In this document: positions 1 to 10,654 of the stretch, one piece after another | Layout: each line of letters opens with the position of its first letter | Numbering within the stretch: position 1 is the stretch's first letter | Assembly: GCA_024663395.1 (NCBI GenBank) | Contig: JANFAH010000024.1 | Coordinates: 62,001-126,000, forward strand | From: Pisolithus tinctorius | Lineage: Eukaryota > Basidiomycota > Agaricomycetes > Boletales > Pisolithaceae | Length of the DNA stretch: 64,000 bases | Direction: 5' to 3' | The notes under the pieces: generated by a model | Databases searched by the model: none | Told to the model about the DNA's origin: nothing | The model's input: the letters and a program-made list of their open reading frames with translations, nothing else | Position numbers and translations under genes: made by a program

Positions 1-746
1 AAGACAGACCCATGGTCTTTATAGGTTGAAGGAACAACACAGAGCCCTGCCACATGCAGCTGGGTCTTTGATGCCTCAGTAGCTTTATGGAGATCAGCAC
101 ATTCATGGGCAGGGACTAGAGCCCCATGGCATCCTTTGGACTTGCAATGGCACTGCCAAAACCCCATCGAGGCAATAGCTTGATCGATGTGGGCAATGTA
201 GTGTAGTGGGTGCAGGTGCAGGTGCAGGTGCAGGTGTGGATGGGCAGGAATGGGATCTCATGTGGACAAAAAAAAAGATCACATGCATGCTGGTTATACA
301 ACTCACAAAGGCAAATTTCTACATACAAAGACAAAGGTACTACTTGCAAGAGTGTTTGGTGGGGGGGGTGTTAGTATCAGCGAAGATCAGCTTGTAACAT
401 TCCTGCCCAGCTATGAGGTTCTCCCTTATCTGAGCCCATCTGTCCTAGGTAATAACATGAGTACATAATGATGCAAAATGAAAAAAAAAGAAAACATACA
501 TGGAGGAACTGTGTGCTGATACTACCAATATCCTCAGATTTGGCAAAGTTATCAGGTGTGAAGCTATGCTTGAGGGGACAGTGAAGACCACAAGCAGGTA
601 CAGCAGAGACAGGTAATTCTGAAGCAACTTTCTAAAAGATGACATCAGTAAAGTGAGGAATGGTCTGTTAGAACTCACCTCAAGGAGCCTAGGGGTCCCT
701 TCCTGACTTTCAGGCTTGGTTTCGCTGTTATTGATGACAGGGGCAC
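1..746 (-). pseudogene. Remnant of a spliced minus-strand gene, running off the window edge
   Basis: I do not recognise this gene. On the minus strand, about 1-200 forms an open exon with a Cys/His-rich stretch (WQCHCKSKGCHGALVPAHEC) that stays open to the window edge. Further right, about 680-746 encodes a short open piece (APVINNSETKPESQEGTP) that ends in a donor-like GTGAGT near 680. An acceptor-like CCTAG near 446 precedes another open piece (DRWAQIRENLIAGQECYKLI). This looks like several exons with short introns. The left end of the LTR-like element at 747 abuts it, and the locus probably continued into 14321-14904 before LINE1 inserted. Function is unknown, and the Cys/His pattern alone does not justify a family call. 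Confidence 0.35.
208..236. repeat. Hexanucleotide microsatellite (GGTGCA)n
   Basis: About 4.5 tandem copies of GGTGCA lie inside the minus-strand gene remnant. The repeat is short and perfect. Confidence 0.9.
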
Positions 747-1265
747 TGTCACACACCAAAGGTGTTGTGGACATGGTTACAGCTGACTCTGCCTAACTTG
801 TTGATGAGTTGTGTGCAATGTCCATGCCATGCAGATGAAGACAAGAGGCCTCATGCATAGAAAGACTGTCAGACATTAACAGTCATCCTTCGCACAAGAA
901 CAAGTTGTCAGTGCTAAAGAGAAAAGAGGAAGCGAGTTAAGTGTGTGTTAAAGGTTTTTAGTGCCCATGTATGGCATTCCGGTTTTTGTCATATCTCCAC
1001 CATTTCCAAAGATGTCGACTTCGTTCTCACACTCGCTTAAACTGCTCAGCCCCATGATTCTTCCTTCCAAATTTGGAGAGGATCCTCGCACCCTACACAT
1101 TTCTACAGCACTCCATCCATCAGATGCTCATTTTGCTAAGTCCATCAATCATGGCCACCTCTTTGTCAGTCATCTCGCTTGTCTCATTTGCCAGAGATGG
1201 TGGCTACATGTATCTGCCAGGCATTCCCACCAGCTTCTGTCCTGAAGCCCCCTGGTTCATCCCAT

Positions 1266-1617
1266 TGTAGGGAATGTAATTTCCCTACTAGGGGAATTGT
1301 TTTATTTTGTTCATTTTATTTAGTTCTGATTCTAGGTATTTTTTCTGCTAGTGGTACTTAGAATTTCGCATTTTGGTCACTTAGTCAGCACTACCTAGTA
1401 CTGGATGTAGTTAGTTTTTTTTAAAAAAAACAATAGACAAGTTACCCACAGACAAGAGATGAGTTCGAGCAGGTCATTTCCCTGCACCCAGACAGCCATA
1501 GAAGCCTTCAGACGACTACCAGGATCCAGTCCCAGGCTATAGAAGCCCCTTTTGGCTTACTCTCTCCCCTCAGACATCACTCTCCTACTTCTCTCCAACT
1601 TAAATCCTTTTCCTACA
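1266..1617 (+). mobile_element. Solo LTR of the TGTAGGG family
   Basis: This 352-bp LTR starts TGTAGGGAATG and ends TTTTCCTACA. It matches the LTRs of the gag-only element at 19110-19460 and 22858-23206. A 4-bp duplication CCAT flanks it (1262-1265 and 1618-1621). The empty site is visible in copy 2 of the host element near 28110, where the sequence reads straight through. Confidence 0.85.
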
Positions 1618-2423
1618 CCATCATTGTCAGCCCTGTCCTGTCCCATGCAGCTTGGTCAGCATGTTCTCCTTGTCAGTATGACTTCCAGAAGGACATTCTT
1701 TGGTTGCCTCAGGTCTGTCACTCAGTTAGAAAGGTCTTATGTGGTCATTTCAGTCTCCCCTCTTGATGAAGCATATGGATCGTTCCTCCCTGCTCCCTGC
1801 ACCATCTTTATTCTGATCTCGTCCATCATTCTTCCTACATTGCAACAGCTGCAGTATAATCTACTGTCCTCCAGCCTCCCTGATTGCATCCATGACAAGT
1901 ATGACATGCATCTTGCCTTCTTACTGCAAGATCCAGCAGAAGACATTCCCCCTTCTCCTCCTCCTCCATCAGCGCCCTGTCCATGAAGTTTTTGTTAACT
2001 TTGCTGAGAGGATGGAAGGGTGGGAGATGCAATTGTGTATGCTCCCATTGCTCCACAGACCCCCAACGCCCTAGCCCCCTTTGACACCTGACTCATGCCC
2101 TTCAATTCTGGAATTAATACTTCCCTGTTTGGAAACACTGTCCATCTGTCATGCCATCTTTGGATCTAGAGATGTCTCTGCCGAGATCTAACTTGCATCG
2201 CCACCCCCTAATGTGATATCAGTGCACTTACTCAGTTTCTGACTCTGTTTGACTCATTCTGTGATATTTTGACTATCCTTGACTTGTTTATTGCCAATAC
2301 TTACCAATCTTCTTTGCTTGCTTACTTTTCATTTCTCACTTACTCATCATGATTACTCAGTCCTTACTCATTACTTACCAAGTGTTTGTGCCTTGTTTGT
2401 CACAAGCTGTGCTCCCCCCACAG

Positions 2424-2430
2424 TATATAA
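2424..2430 (+). promoter_or_regulatory. TATA box of the LTR-like element
   Basis: TATATAA lies about 525 bp before the element's right end and is kept in copy 2 (minus strand, near 27316-27325). It is a candidate pol II promoter for a transcript starting about 30 bp downstream. Confidence 0.45.
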
Positions 2431-3199
2431 ACCCCCATGTACTTAGCTACCCACAAGCAATCAGAATCAGTCAAGAAGTCAGTTCAGTGCATATCTCGTC
2501 GTTGACAGTTGAGGCTCCATGAAGGGGTCTATCTGTCATCATTCATATCATTGGTAGTTGAGGCTCATTCAGAAGAGTCTATCTACCACCATCCATCATC
2601 AGCAGTCTTATCCACACTTAGTCAGCACTCTTGCTTAGTCATCCATCCACTCCTGCATAACTCATCATCAACTTGCACCAGGAGCACATCTTATCAAAGT
2701 CCATCATCCCAGGTCCTTTCGGCTGAACACCTTCACTCTGTTCAGCATCCCCCATCCAATCATCACTTGCTTGTCTTCTCCTGTGTAACTTGTCATCAAC
2801 TTGTGCTAGGAGCACCTGCCATTGAAATTTCCCCCTCTTAGATTTTTCTGCAGTCCAGGTTCCATGGAGGCACACCACCACTCGCGCATCATTTGTCTTT
2901 TGTGTTGGTTTTGGTTGGTTTTCACCACCTTTCCACACTTTGACTCACAGTGCAAGGTGTAAGGGGCTTGGTGCTCGTTGACTTAATATGGTTTTTTTTT
3001 TGTTGCTTTAAGTGCTTGAGGGTCTAGTGACCCTATGTTGCACTATACAAGTGTGGTATTAGCTTATCTAGTATGGCCCCTGTGGCCTGCCTGATCCCAC
3101 AAGCAAGTGAATGCCCTGGTGGCAGGGCCTTTGGCCCCCCACCAGTCTGCCATTCCTGCTGGCCATTTTAGACAATCCACCTTGGAGTGGGTAGGCTTA

Positions 3200-3289
3200 G
3201 GGCCCGAACGGTAGCAGAATTTCCGCTTCCTTATGCAAAACATATACAAACCAACTCTGTGCAGAGTTCAGCAGACTTCTAAGTTGATA
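3200..3289 (+). repeat. Harbinger left terminal inverted repeat
   Basis: It pairs with 6546-6635 with about three mismatches, all A/G. The first ATG of the transposase frame (3233) lies inside it. Confidence 0.95.
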
Positions 3290-4747
3290 CTCGGCTGTGG
3301 TCACACAGCAATCGACCTCATACGCCACTACGCCATCGAGACCATTGCTATGGTCGAGAATTGCCTTATCGCCACGAGGGATGAGAACGATTTGGACGAG
3401 GAGGATGAAGATTCTGATACTTCGTCTGATATCGCTCGGAGGGTGCTAGTCTTGCAGCAGATCCGGAACTACGCGGTGGTCGCCGCTACACTCGGTCTAT
3501 ACCAGGCTGCAGTCTCAACACTTCGAAGCGCTACCCCAGAACCTTACCATACGTCTGCTCTTTCAGGCCAGGGCTGGCTAAATGAGTTGCTTAATGGGCA
3601 CCCCAAGCGGATCAGAACTGAGCTCGGCGTCCACAAACATATCTTCCTCAGGCTGATATCTATCCTTCGTGAAGGGGATCTCCAAGATTCGAAGAATGTC
3701 ACGTTAGAGGAGCAGCTGGCGATTTTCCTGTACGCAATGGTGACAGGCTTATCGGCTCGGCACATCGGTGAGCGATTCCAACGCTCGATGGATACAATAT
3801 CACGGTGAGTGCACTGTCGTTTGGATTGAAATTCTGCTAAACTTTACCCAGGTATTTTAAATGAATGCTCCATGCATTCTCCGAGGGTCGCATTTATACC
3901 ACATACGTTTGCCTTCCCAGAGCCGATTCACCAGTCCCCAGTCGTATCGCCACCAATCCCAAATTTTATCTGTACTTCAAAGACGCCATAGGTGCCCTCG
4001 ATGGTACACACATCGCATGTGCGCCATCTGCAAGTGAACGAGACCTTATGCGCAACCGCAAGGGTTTCTTATCTCAAAACTGTCTCGTCGCATGTTCATT
4101 CGATGGTATCATCACATACGTTCTCGGAGGCTGGGAAGGGTCGGCTGCTGATGCCACGGTCTACCACAACGCCCGCTTGCGGGACTTTGCAATTCCTGAT
4201 GGGTGGTATTACCTTGCTGATGCGGGGTATCCGTCGACTCCACAGCTACTCGTACCATACCGCGGCCAACGCTATCATTTGGCTGAGTGGGGGCGAGCCA
4301 ATCTACGGTAAGTACCACTACATTTTTATGTGCGTTTGATTCTCATTCATTCCCTACAGGCCGAGGGATGGAAAAGAGCTTTTCAACCTTCGCCACGCCA
4401 TGCTCCGAAACGACATCGAGCGTAACTTCGGAGTTATAAAGCGACGTTTTCGAACCCTCGTTCTCCCACCCGAATATGACATGGCAATCCAGTCCCGCTT
4501 GCCTGCGGCGGCATGCTGTGTTCACAATATCATCCGCCTCCACGATCCTGACGACGTTGACATGCCAGATCCCGACGAATTCAATGAAGACAACGGGCCA
4601 CTTTTAACATCTGAAGAAATGGACGTCGGAAGCTTGCAAGATACTCCGTTGAACGCTGGGTCACGTAGTCAGATGAATGCCATGCGTGACACGATTGCAG
4701 CACAAATGTGGGAAGATTATCGCGCTGAGCTCGCAAGAAGGGGTTGA
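3233..4747 (+). pseudogene. PIF/Harbinger DDE transposase, one premature stop
   Basis: This is a nuclear transposase that cuts the element ends. There are three exons: to about 3807, 3852-4309 and about 4361-4747. The first intron starts GTGAGT and ends CAG; the second starts GTAAGT and ends ACAG. The DDE triad is visible: Asp in GALDGTHIAC, Asp in LADAGYP, and Glu in NDIERNFGVIKRRF. The frame is open from 3233, which lies inside the terminal repeat; a more likely start is the in-frame ATG at 3350 (MVENCLIATRDEN). Exon 2 opens YFK then TGA (3862-3864), where Arg would be expected, so a CGA codon has probably become TGA. Otherwise it looks full length. Confidence 0.9.
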
Positions 4748-4904
4748 TTCAGTAGTTCAGTAGCTAGTTTTGCATATTATCCATGTATCACTACGTCGCC
4801 CTCAAATTTCATCCATGTCTTATCCGCTCTCAATTTTCACGCTTGCATGGCAATTTTAAAACAGTGGTGATTGCTGTATAGACGCACAAGTACAAACGAA
4901 CTAC

Positions 4905-6470
4905 TTATTTCCCCCCCAAATTTGCATATTCTGGAACCTCGTAGCCAGCGGCCTCGAGCCTCATCTTAACCCACAACATTCGGTATGTTGCCGACTGAGC
5001 GGCGGCGTTCTTGTAACCCACGACATAGGAGGATTTCTCTTCAAACAACATTTGCAAGTGGACTAGGTTCCGCTCTGAAAGGTTCTTCTCAAGCTCAAAC
5101 ATCAATGCGCATGCTTCGTCGAGACTTCGGCCCTTGGAATTGTTGAGAGTGGCGAGCGTCTTGGAGGTACTGTCTTGCACACCGGACATCAGATCCCGCA
5201 CCGCATCTTCAAGGCCAGCCGTCTGCGAGCGCTGCTTCTGAGAACCGCTGGAACTTCCCTGGGAAGCCGCTGTGGATGTGGTGTCGAGCCCGGCAGTGGC
5301 GTCGCTTTTGCGCTTCTTGCCGCGAGACGACAAACTAGATGACGGATTGATGGAAGTGCTTACTGATGTCATTGCGGAGGACGGTGGTGATGTAGGAATG
5401 GACGAAGGGGAAACCGTCAGGCCAGGCAGGGACACAGGTGGCACACCGGACAGGGCCTGTGAAATACCCTGTGGTACAGGCGTACCTTGAACGTTTACGG
5501 CGGGCTGCACACTCCAGGGAGTCTGCGTGATTTGATGTTGATTAGGGAACCCGGATTGATCCTGCACAAAGGTAAACTGTGCGGCGGGTTGCACAGGCGG
5601 TAGCTGATACTGCGTATGAGGATGTGTGAACGGTAGCTGATGCTGCACAGCAGGCTGCGGGAATGATGGTGGTGTGGGGAGTTGCATAGATGCGAGCTGA
5701 GGCGATATGACAGGGTGCATGATGGAGCTGGGAAAATCAGATGACGTGGAAGTAGAAGCCCGGGACCTTTGGGCAGGGGGTCGGGCACCGGCGGCATGGT
5801 GTGCATTGGTGCCCCTCGCCTTGTCAGGAAGGGCAAGGTCTCGCATACGATCGAAGTATTTGAAGCCCATGTTTCGGTATTGGGCAGTATCTGGCCGATT
5901 CTAGGGGAAGGTCAAGGATTTTTGCGCCACGCCATGAAAAAATCTCAGACATACCTCGACGACATCATCCATCACGAGCTGCCCTGCCTCAGTTACGACA
6001 TCAGCACCTCTTGCTGCTGAATATGCGAGCCCCGATCCCCTTGCAACAGCTAAAGCTGCATAGTAATCCCGTTTCAGCTTTGTATGAGATGAGTGATACC
6101 GAACGCAAGGATAAATCAATAAACGCACACTTTCCCACTTGTCATAACAGCTTTTCGCGGTTTTATGGTAGCCATTGGCTTGGACAGGTAACCGAGATAC
6201 CAAATCGTTGAAGTGCCCTAGTTGAAAGACCATACGATCACCTGCCTTGGGTCAGATTTCCTCCACAAAATCGAGAAGCATCTCGACATCTGTATGGGGC
6301 CATACAGCTCGCAACTTCGGCTGAGGCTCAGAGCTCGAACTGACTGACGGAGCCTTTCCTTTTGACCCAGAACCCCTACCTTCCATCTTACTGCGAAGTC
6401 GATGTGAGTGGCGGGTTGGGGACATGGAATGGTCTAGCCTGCGATAAAGGTCGGTTCGTCGAGGTGGCAT
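4905..6470 (-). pseudogene. Harbinger accessory Myb/SANT-like DNA-binding protein, one premature stop
   Basis: This is the usual second gene of PIF/Harbinger elements; the partner protein binds element DNA and helps bring in the transposase. It starts at 6470 (MPPRRTDLYRRLDHSM). A trihelix-like region includes WPHTDVEMLLDFVEEI, TAKSCYDKWESVR, LKRDYYAAL and SGLAYSAARGADV. Two introns are supported: about 6072-6125 (GTGCGT...AAAG) and about 5902-5956 (GTATGT...CCTAG). A long Pro/Ser/Thr/Gln-rich linker follows, then a C-terminal helix ending EVPEYANLGGK. The in-frame TGA at 6252-6254 interrupts ...VEEI and PKAGDRMVF and again looks like CGA to TGA. It diverges from the transposase across a short gap near 4750-4900. 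Confidence 0.82.
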
Positions 6471-6545
6471 ATCATATTATGCATACGTGGTAGCTGTGAT
6501 TCATCACCTGATCAGTAAACACCACAGTCGCAGATAGTCCGCGAT

Positions 6546-6635
6546 TATCAACTTAGAAGTCCGCTGAACTCCGCACAGAGTTGGTTTGTATATGTTTTGC
6601 ATAAGGAAGCGGAAATTCCGCTACCGTTCGGGCCC
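6546..6635 (-). repeat. Harbinger right terminal inverted repeat
   Basis: Reverse complement of 3200-3289, followed by the TTA target copy at 6636-6638. Confidence 0.95.
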
Positions 6636-7028
6636 TTAAGACTTCTCTAGATGCTAATCTAAATCTACACTAATTCAGCTGCTGTTTGGGCAAGCTGATA
6701 GAGAAGGCGACACATTCTTTGGCTCTGTTGATTGAAGACTGTTTTGTGGAGGCTGCATTTTGCAGCGGTGGTGATGCAGTGATGGGGTGAGTTGATTGGG
6801 GAGCTTTGAGAATGGGTGCAGCTTTTTTAGCCGATGGGTTTGGGGTCTGTTGGGACCAATGGAGTGTGGGGCTGGGGATGTGTGTGAGTTGGTTGTATGG
6901 GGGGATGGGGATGTGGGTGTCATGGCTGTAGATGGTGGTGTGGTGCAGTGTGGGATGGGATGGGAGGGTCTGGGTACACTTGGCTGGGTACGCTCGGCTA
7001 GGTAACTGCTTTTGTCTGTGCTAGGGCT

Positions 7029-8089
7029 TTAACTGGTGTCTTGTTTGCTTTTGAATACCTCACTGAATGTTTCCTGTAGTTGTTTTGTACTTGTCACATA
7101 TTTGAGGAGATGGGGTTGCACTTTTGCATTTGATAGGATGTAAGATAGTGAGCTGGCATCCATGCCAAGGGCATTGCAGAGGATGTGTCTCTCCCTGTCA
7201 TATCTGGGGCATTGGAACAGGAAGTGATGGGCATCTTCTGGGGTGGTTTTGCTGCACTGCAGGCACATAGGTGTGTCACTGTGCTTGAAGTGGTGTAGGT
7301 GTTTGTTGAGTGGGATATGGCCTGTGCGGAGTTGGATGTACAGGCCTAACTGTCTTTTGGGGAGCAAAGTGGTTAGTTTCACAAAGGTGTTACTGGGTAG
7401 GAAGGGGTCTATGTGCAATATCCTGCTGTAACAAGGGGATCCCCACCACTTGTTGTTCCAGAGGACTTTCAGTCTGGTGGTGTGGGTTTGTTTCAGGGTT
7501 GATACACTGAGGGGTAGGCATTCTGCTAGTGCAGGTGGGAGTGCTTCTGGTGGGCTGGTGGACTTGTCTCCTTTTGCTGCTAGTTTTGCTTCTCTGTCTG
7601 CTAGTTCATTTCCTTCTATTTCCATGTGCCCAGCTGTCCATTGCAGCATGATGTCTTTTCTTGACAAGTGATTGCTTTTGTGTAAGTCTTGTATCATTGA
7701 CCTAAAGTGCATGAGTAGATAATGCCCAGGTTTGGCTGATGGTCACTCACTGGATCAGATGACTGCTTGGTTGTCAGTGAGTATTGAGGCTGGGAAGGTC
7801 ACTTTGGTGTTGGAGGTCAGGAGGTGGGCTGCTAGGAGCAGGGCTGTCACTTCTGCTTCGAAGACTGTGTGCTCCAACATGCTACCTAGTCAGTAGCATA
7901 GTGTGGCAAGGTGTTGATAGTCTACATACAATACAGCTGCTGCGCTGACCCCCCTCACTTGTGCATGACCTGTCTGTGAATACTAGGGTCTGGTTTTTGA
8001 TCTTTGTGAAGCTCTTAACTGCTTCCTTTTTGTCTGGGGCTATAGCAATTGCATGTGTAGGGAGGGTGCTTGAGGGCAACAGGTATGGG
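7029..8089 (-). pseudogene. LINE1 ORF2, RNase H and C-terminal zinc motif
   Basis: On the minus strand this piece carries LVFTDRSCTSEGG (RNase H first Asp) and, after frame breaks, LQWTAGHMEIEGNELADREA (the His...Asp end of RNase H). The C-terminal motif CLQC...HHFLFQCPRYDRERHILC is the CCHC-like tail of Tad1/I-group LINEs. The final residues are KSKQDTS. Several frameshifts lie between 7712 and 8079. The same modules are better preserved in LINE2 (15817-17714). It follows the RT directly once the 250-bp solo LTR is removed. Confidence 0.8.
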
Positions 8090-8094
8090 CAGAT

Positions 8095-8344
8095 TGTTGG
8101 AACATAAAGTGCCCCTGTGGTACTTGACCACTGTGCGATGTTTTGGCTGCTTACATAAGCTAAAATAGCGCACCTACTTGTAGTATTTTCTACTAGTATT
8201 CCCTCAGTAGTTTGTTCACTACTGAGGGTAAGTCTGTTTATATTACAAGTATTCTACTATACTGACATCCTGTAGTAGCCTACAGGTACATTAATACACT
8301 CAGTAGTTTGTTCACTACTGAGGTAGCCTACAGATCTTTCAACA
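8095..8344. mobile_element. 250-bp solo LTR containing two matching hairpins
   Basis: It begins TGTTGGAACATAAAG and ends TTTCAACA. The exact 5-bp target duplication CAGAT lies at 8090-8094 and 8345-8349, so the boundaries are secure. Comparison with LINE2 shows extra sequence at this point in the coding region. Inside are two copies of a perfect hairpin with a TTGTTC loop: a 10-bp stem at 8202-8227 and a 9-bp stem at 8299-8322. The parent element is not present in the window. Confidence 0.85.
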
Positions 8345-8349
8345 CAGAT

Positions 8350-9645
8350 TTCTTTGATGGTTCTTGGGTTGACTTCTAGGTCATGAAAGAGGTGATGTAG
8401 TGCCGTGTGATGTCTTTTTATGTTCCTTTTTGCTGCTCTGTTGATATGCTGACATAGTGGGTGTGTGTCTGGTAGTGTTGCCAATCATAGGGACACTCTG
8501 TACAGCATGTGTTGAATGAGTTGGGGGGCTGGGAGGATATGTGCATGTGCTAGTAGGGCATCTGTGGGCATGGTTCTCATGGCACCTGTGGCTGCTAGGA
8601 TAGCTGTTCTTTGGATCATGGTGATGCACATTGTTACACCTTTTGAGCCCTGCAACCTGGAGGAGTGGTCCCCAGCATAGGAGGGGCATAGCCATACTGA
8701 TGCAGTGTAAGTTACTTTTGGTACAATGACTGCTTAGTATAGTTGGCACATCAGTTTCATGGGGATGCCCCATGAGGTCACAGAGAGCCTTCTGAGTAGA
8801 AGGGCCTGCTTTGTGCCTTTTGCTAAGGCTTGTGCCACTTGTGTTTTCCATTTTAGTTCTTGGTTGAGCATTACACCTAGGAATTTGTGAGTACTTGACA
8901 GGTTTATGGTGGTATCTCTTAGCATTAGTGGTGGTCTGGGTTTGTTGTGGTTGAGTGTGAAGTCCATCAGTGCAAACTTGCTGGTTTCAAAGTGGGAATT
9001 GTGGTCCTTGTACCAGGCGTAGGCACCATCTTCTTGTTCCATCATGTCACATAGGATGGCATGGGTTGCTGCGAAGGTTTTGCCAATAGCTATGAAGGCG
9101 GTGTCGTCCACAAAAGCCAGCGTTAGTTTGTTTTTACCTTTGGCTGTGTCCACCAGGTCTGAGCTGTAGATTATGTAGAGGATCATTGATAGCAGGTCTC
9201 CCTGGCCTATGCCATTGTTGATTTTGAACCAGTCAGATTCATAGTTGTTGAAGTGTATCTTGGTTTTCCTGTTGGAGAGTAACCATCCTTTGTAGTCCAC
9301 GATCTCCATGGGTAAGCTCCGCTTCCTCATGTTGTGTAGCAAATGGTCTGTGATGGCATTTGGGAATGCCCCTTCTATGTTGAGGAAGAGTGCAGAGACC
9401 ACTTGCTTTTGTCTCCATGCATGTTGTATTGTAGACTCTAGTAATATTAGCAAGTCTTCAGTCAAACAACCTGGCCTGCCACCAAAGTGTGTGCCTAGGA
9501 GTAACTGGTGTTTTTCAAGGATGTAGGTTGTATTTTCTGCTATGATTGCTAAGAGGAGTTTTGCAGTGGTGTTGAGAAGTGCGATAGGGTGATAGGCCTT
9601 CAGCATGGTGTAGTCTGCTTTTCCAGGCTTGCAGAGGATTACTGT
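8350..9645 (-). pseudogene. LINE1 ORF2, reverse transcriptase domain
   Basis: Reverse transcriptase of the Tad1/I-like group, which copies RNA at a nicked target. Visible motifs are ILCKPGKADYTMLKAYHPIA, THFGGRPGC, ALFLNIEGAFPNA (first catalytic block; Asp to Asn, LINE2 has FLDIEGAFPN), NGIGQGDLLSMILYIIYS and LTLAFVDDTAFIA (FVDD active site). The thumb-like region ends IPMKLMCQLY, then frame breaks begin. The Asn in place of the first catalytic Asp would inactivate the enzyme. An LTR at 9646-10654 cuts it from its endonuclease half. Confidence 0.88.
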
Positions 9646-10654
9646 TGTGAGGAATCCGCATTCCTTGGATGTGTAGGCCCCTATCATCGACCATTCCGCA
9701 ACTATCATTACATTCCTGGACCACTCTCATCCACTGCCATTCACATGCTGTCTTCCTGCCTACCTCACTACCTTCCCACACCCTCGCTCCCTCTCACACA
9801 ATGCTATACCCACAGCCACTACACTTCGGTCACTTCCCCTTCCTTCAGACCCTTTCTTTTAACACAGTCTCTGTTCCCTTTTTGTTGGTAGCATACCCTC
9901 GGCCTCTGTTATGGCCTGTCTTGTGTGTATGTGCTGTTGCACAGCTTCCCTTTACTTGTACCCTGTCTTACTTAGGTTCCAGGTTTGCCTGGACAATAAA
10001 GCCCCGTACTTAGGTACAGAATGATACCTTTTGGCACTCAGAAGGTCACCATGAGTTTTCTTTTTCACTATGTCTACACCGCACATCTTGCATCCCGTTG
10101 TGCACAAACTATGTATACCACTTGCACTGCTTGCATCACCAGTACTATCCTGTGGACCATGCCACTGTGAGGAAATATATAAGTGTGGATTGAGGCTGGG
10201 GTAGAAGAATCTGAGAGGGAGAGAGTAAGACCAAGGGGCTCCTATAGCCTGGGCAGAGAGTGTAGGGGAATAGGAGACTGTCTAGGGCAGTCTGGGGCAG
10301 TCTTTCTCTTGTTCTTGTCTTTGGGGGTAACTTGTCTATTGTTTTTTTTAAAAAAACTAACTACATCCAGTACTAGGTAGTGCTGACTAAGCAACCAAAA
10401 TGCGAAAATCTAAGTACCACTAGCAGAAAAAACACCTAGAATCAAAACTAAATAAAATGAACAAAATAAAACGGTTCCCCTAGTAGGGAAATTATATTCC
10501 CTACACCACGCATGTCATGAATCACTACTGCTACAAAGTGCCAGGTCTCACCTTCTAGTCTTGACAGTCCAGAATCCCTCAGGATGAGCAATTCATTCCC
10601 TTCATTTTTATTGTTATCTAAGCCATCTAGCTTGTGTTATACAGCTACTTGGAC
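9646..10654 (+). mobile_element. Gypsy-type LTR inserted in LINE1
   Basis: It begins TGTGAGGAATCCGCATTCC and ends CTTTTCCTACA exactly where LINE1 coding sequence resumes (ESMMV reading leftward). The first about 35 bp match the start of the Gypsy element at 55397. An AATAAA near 9988 supports plus orientation. A second solo LTR (10166-10505) is nested inside; without it the length is about 665 bp. No clear target duplication is visible (ACTGT on the left, CCATC on the right). Confidence 0.6.
10166..10505 (-). mobile_element. Nested solo LTR, TGTAGGG family variant
   Basis: Read on minus it starts TGTAGGGAATATAAT at 10505 and ends TTTCCTCACA at 10166. It shares the internal order of the 19110 LTR: a tract reading CACTACCTAGTACTGG, a poly(A) run, then a TATAGGAGCCCC-like box. 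The 4-bp duplication CCAC flanks it (10162-10165 and 10506-10509). Confidence 0.75.

Larger units (their letters stand above)
747..2949 (+). mobile_element. LTR-like nonautonomous element, copy 1
   Basis: Nearly the whole segment recurs in inverted orientation at 26785-28634. Both copies begin TGTCACACACC and end GACTCACA, a TGT...ACA pattern typical of LTRs. The copy is about 2.2 kb because a 352-bp solo LTR sits at 1266-1617; without it the length matches copy 2. It contains a TATA-like box at 2424-2430. An open frame at 961-1245 is conserved in the other copy but matches no family I know. The flanks (GGCAC on the left, GTGCA on the right) are not a clear target-site duplication. It is best described as a long solo LTR or an LTR-derived element; coding capacity is unproven. 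Confidence 0.6.
3200..6635. mobile_element. PIF/Harbinger DNA transposon with about 90-bp inverted repeats
   Basis: The ends are inverted repeats of about 90 bp (3200-3289 and 6546-6635) that start GGGCCCGAACGG and differ at only about three sites. The target duplication is TTA on both sides (3197-3199 and 6636-6638), as expected for PIF/Harbinger. The two divergent genes are also standard for this superfamily: a DDE transposase on plus and a Myb/SANT-like partner on minus. The insertion lies in the 3' untranslated part of LINE1. The near-identical ends suggest a fairly recent insertion, although both genes carry a stop. Confidence 0.95.

Noticed and set aside
961..1245. Protein-coding gene conserved in both LTR-like copies
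   Set aside because: Kept as a note only. Nucleotide similarity of the repeats explains the shared frame, and no start, domain or codon bias supports it.
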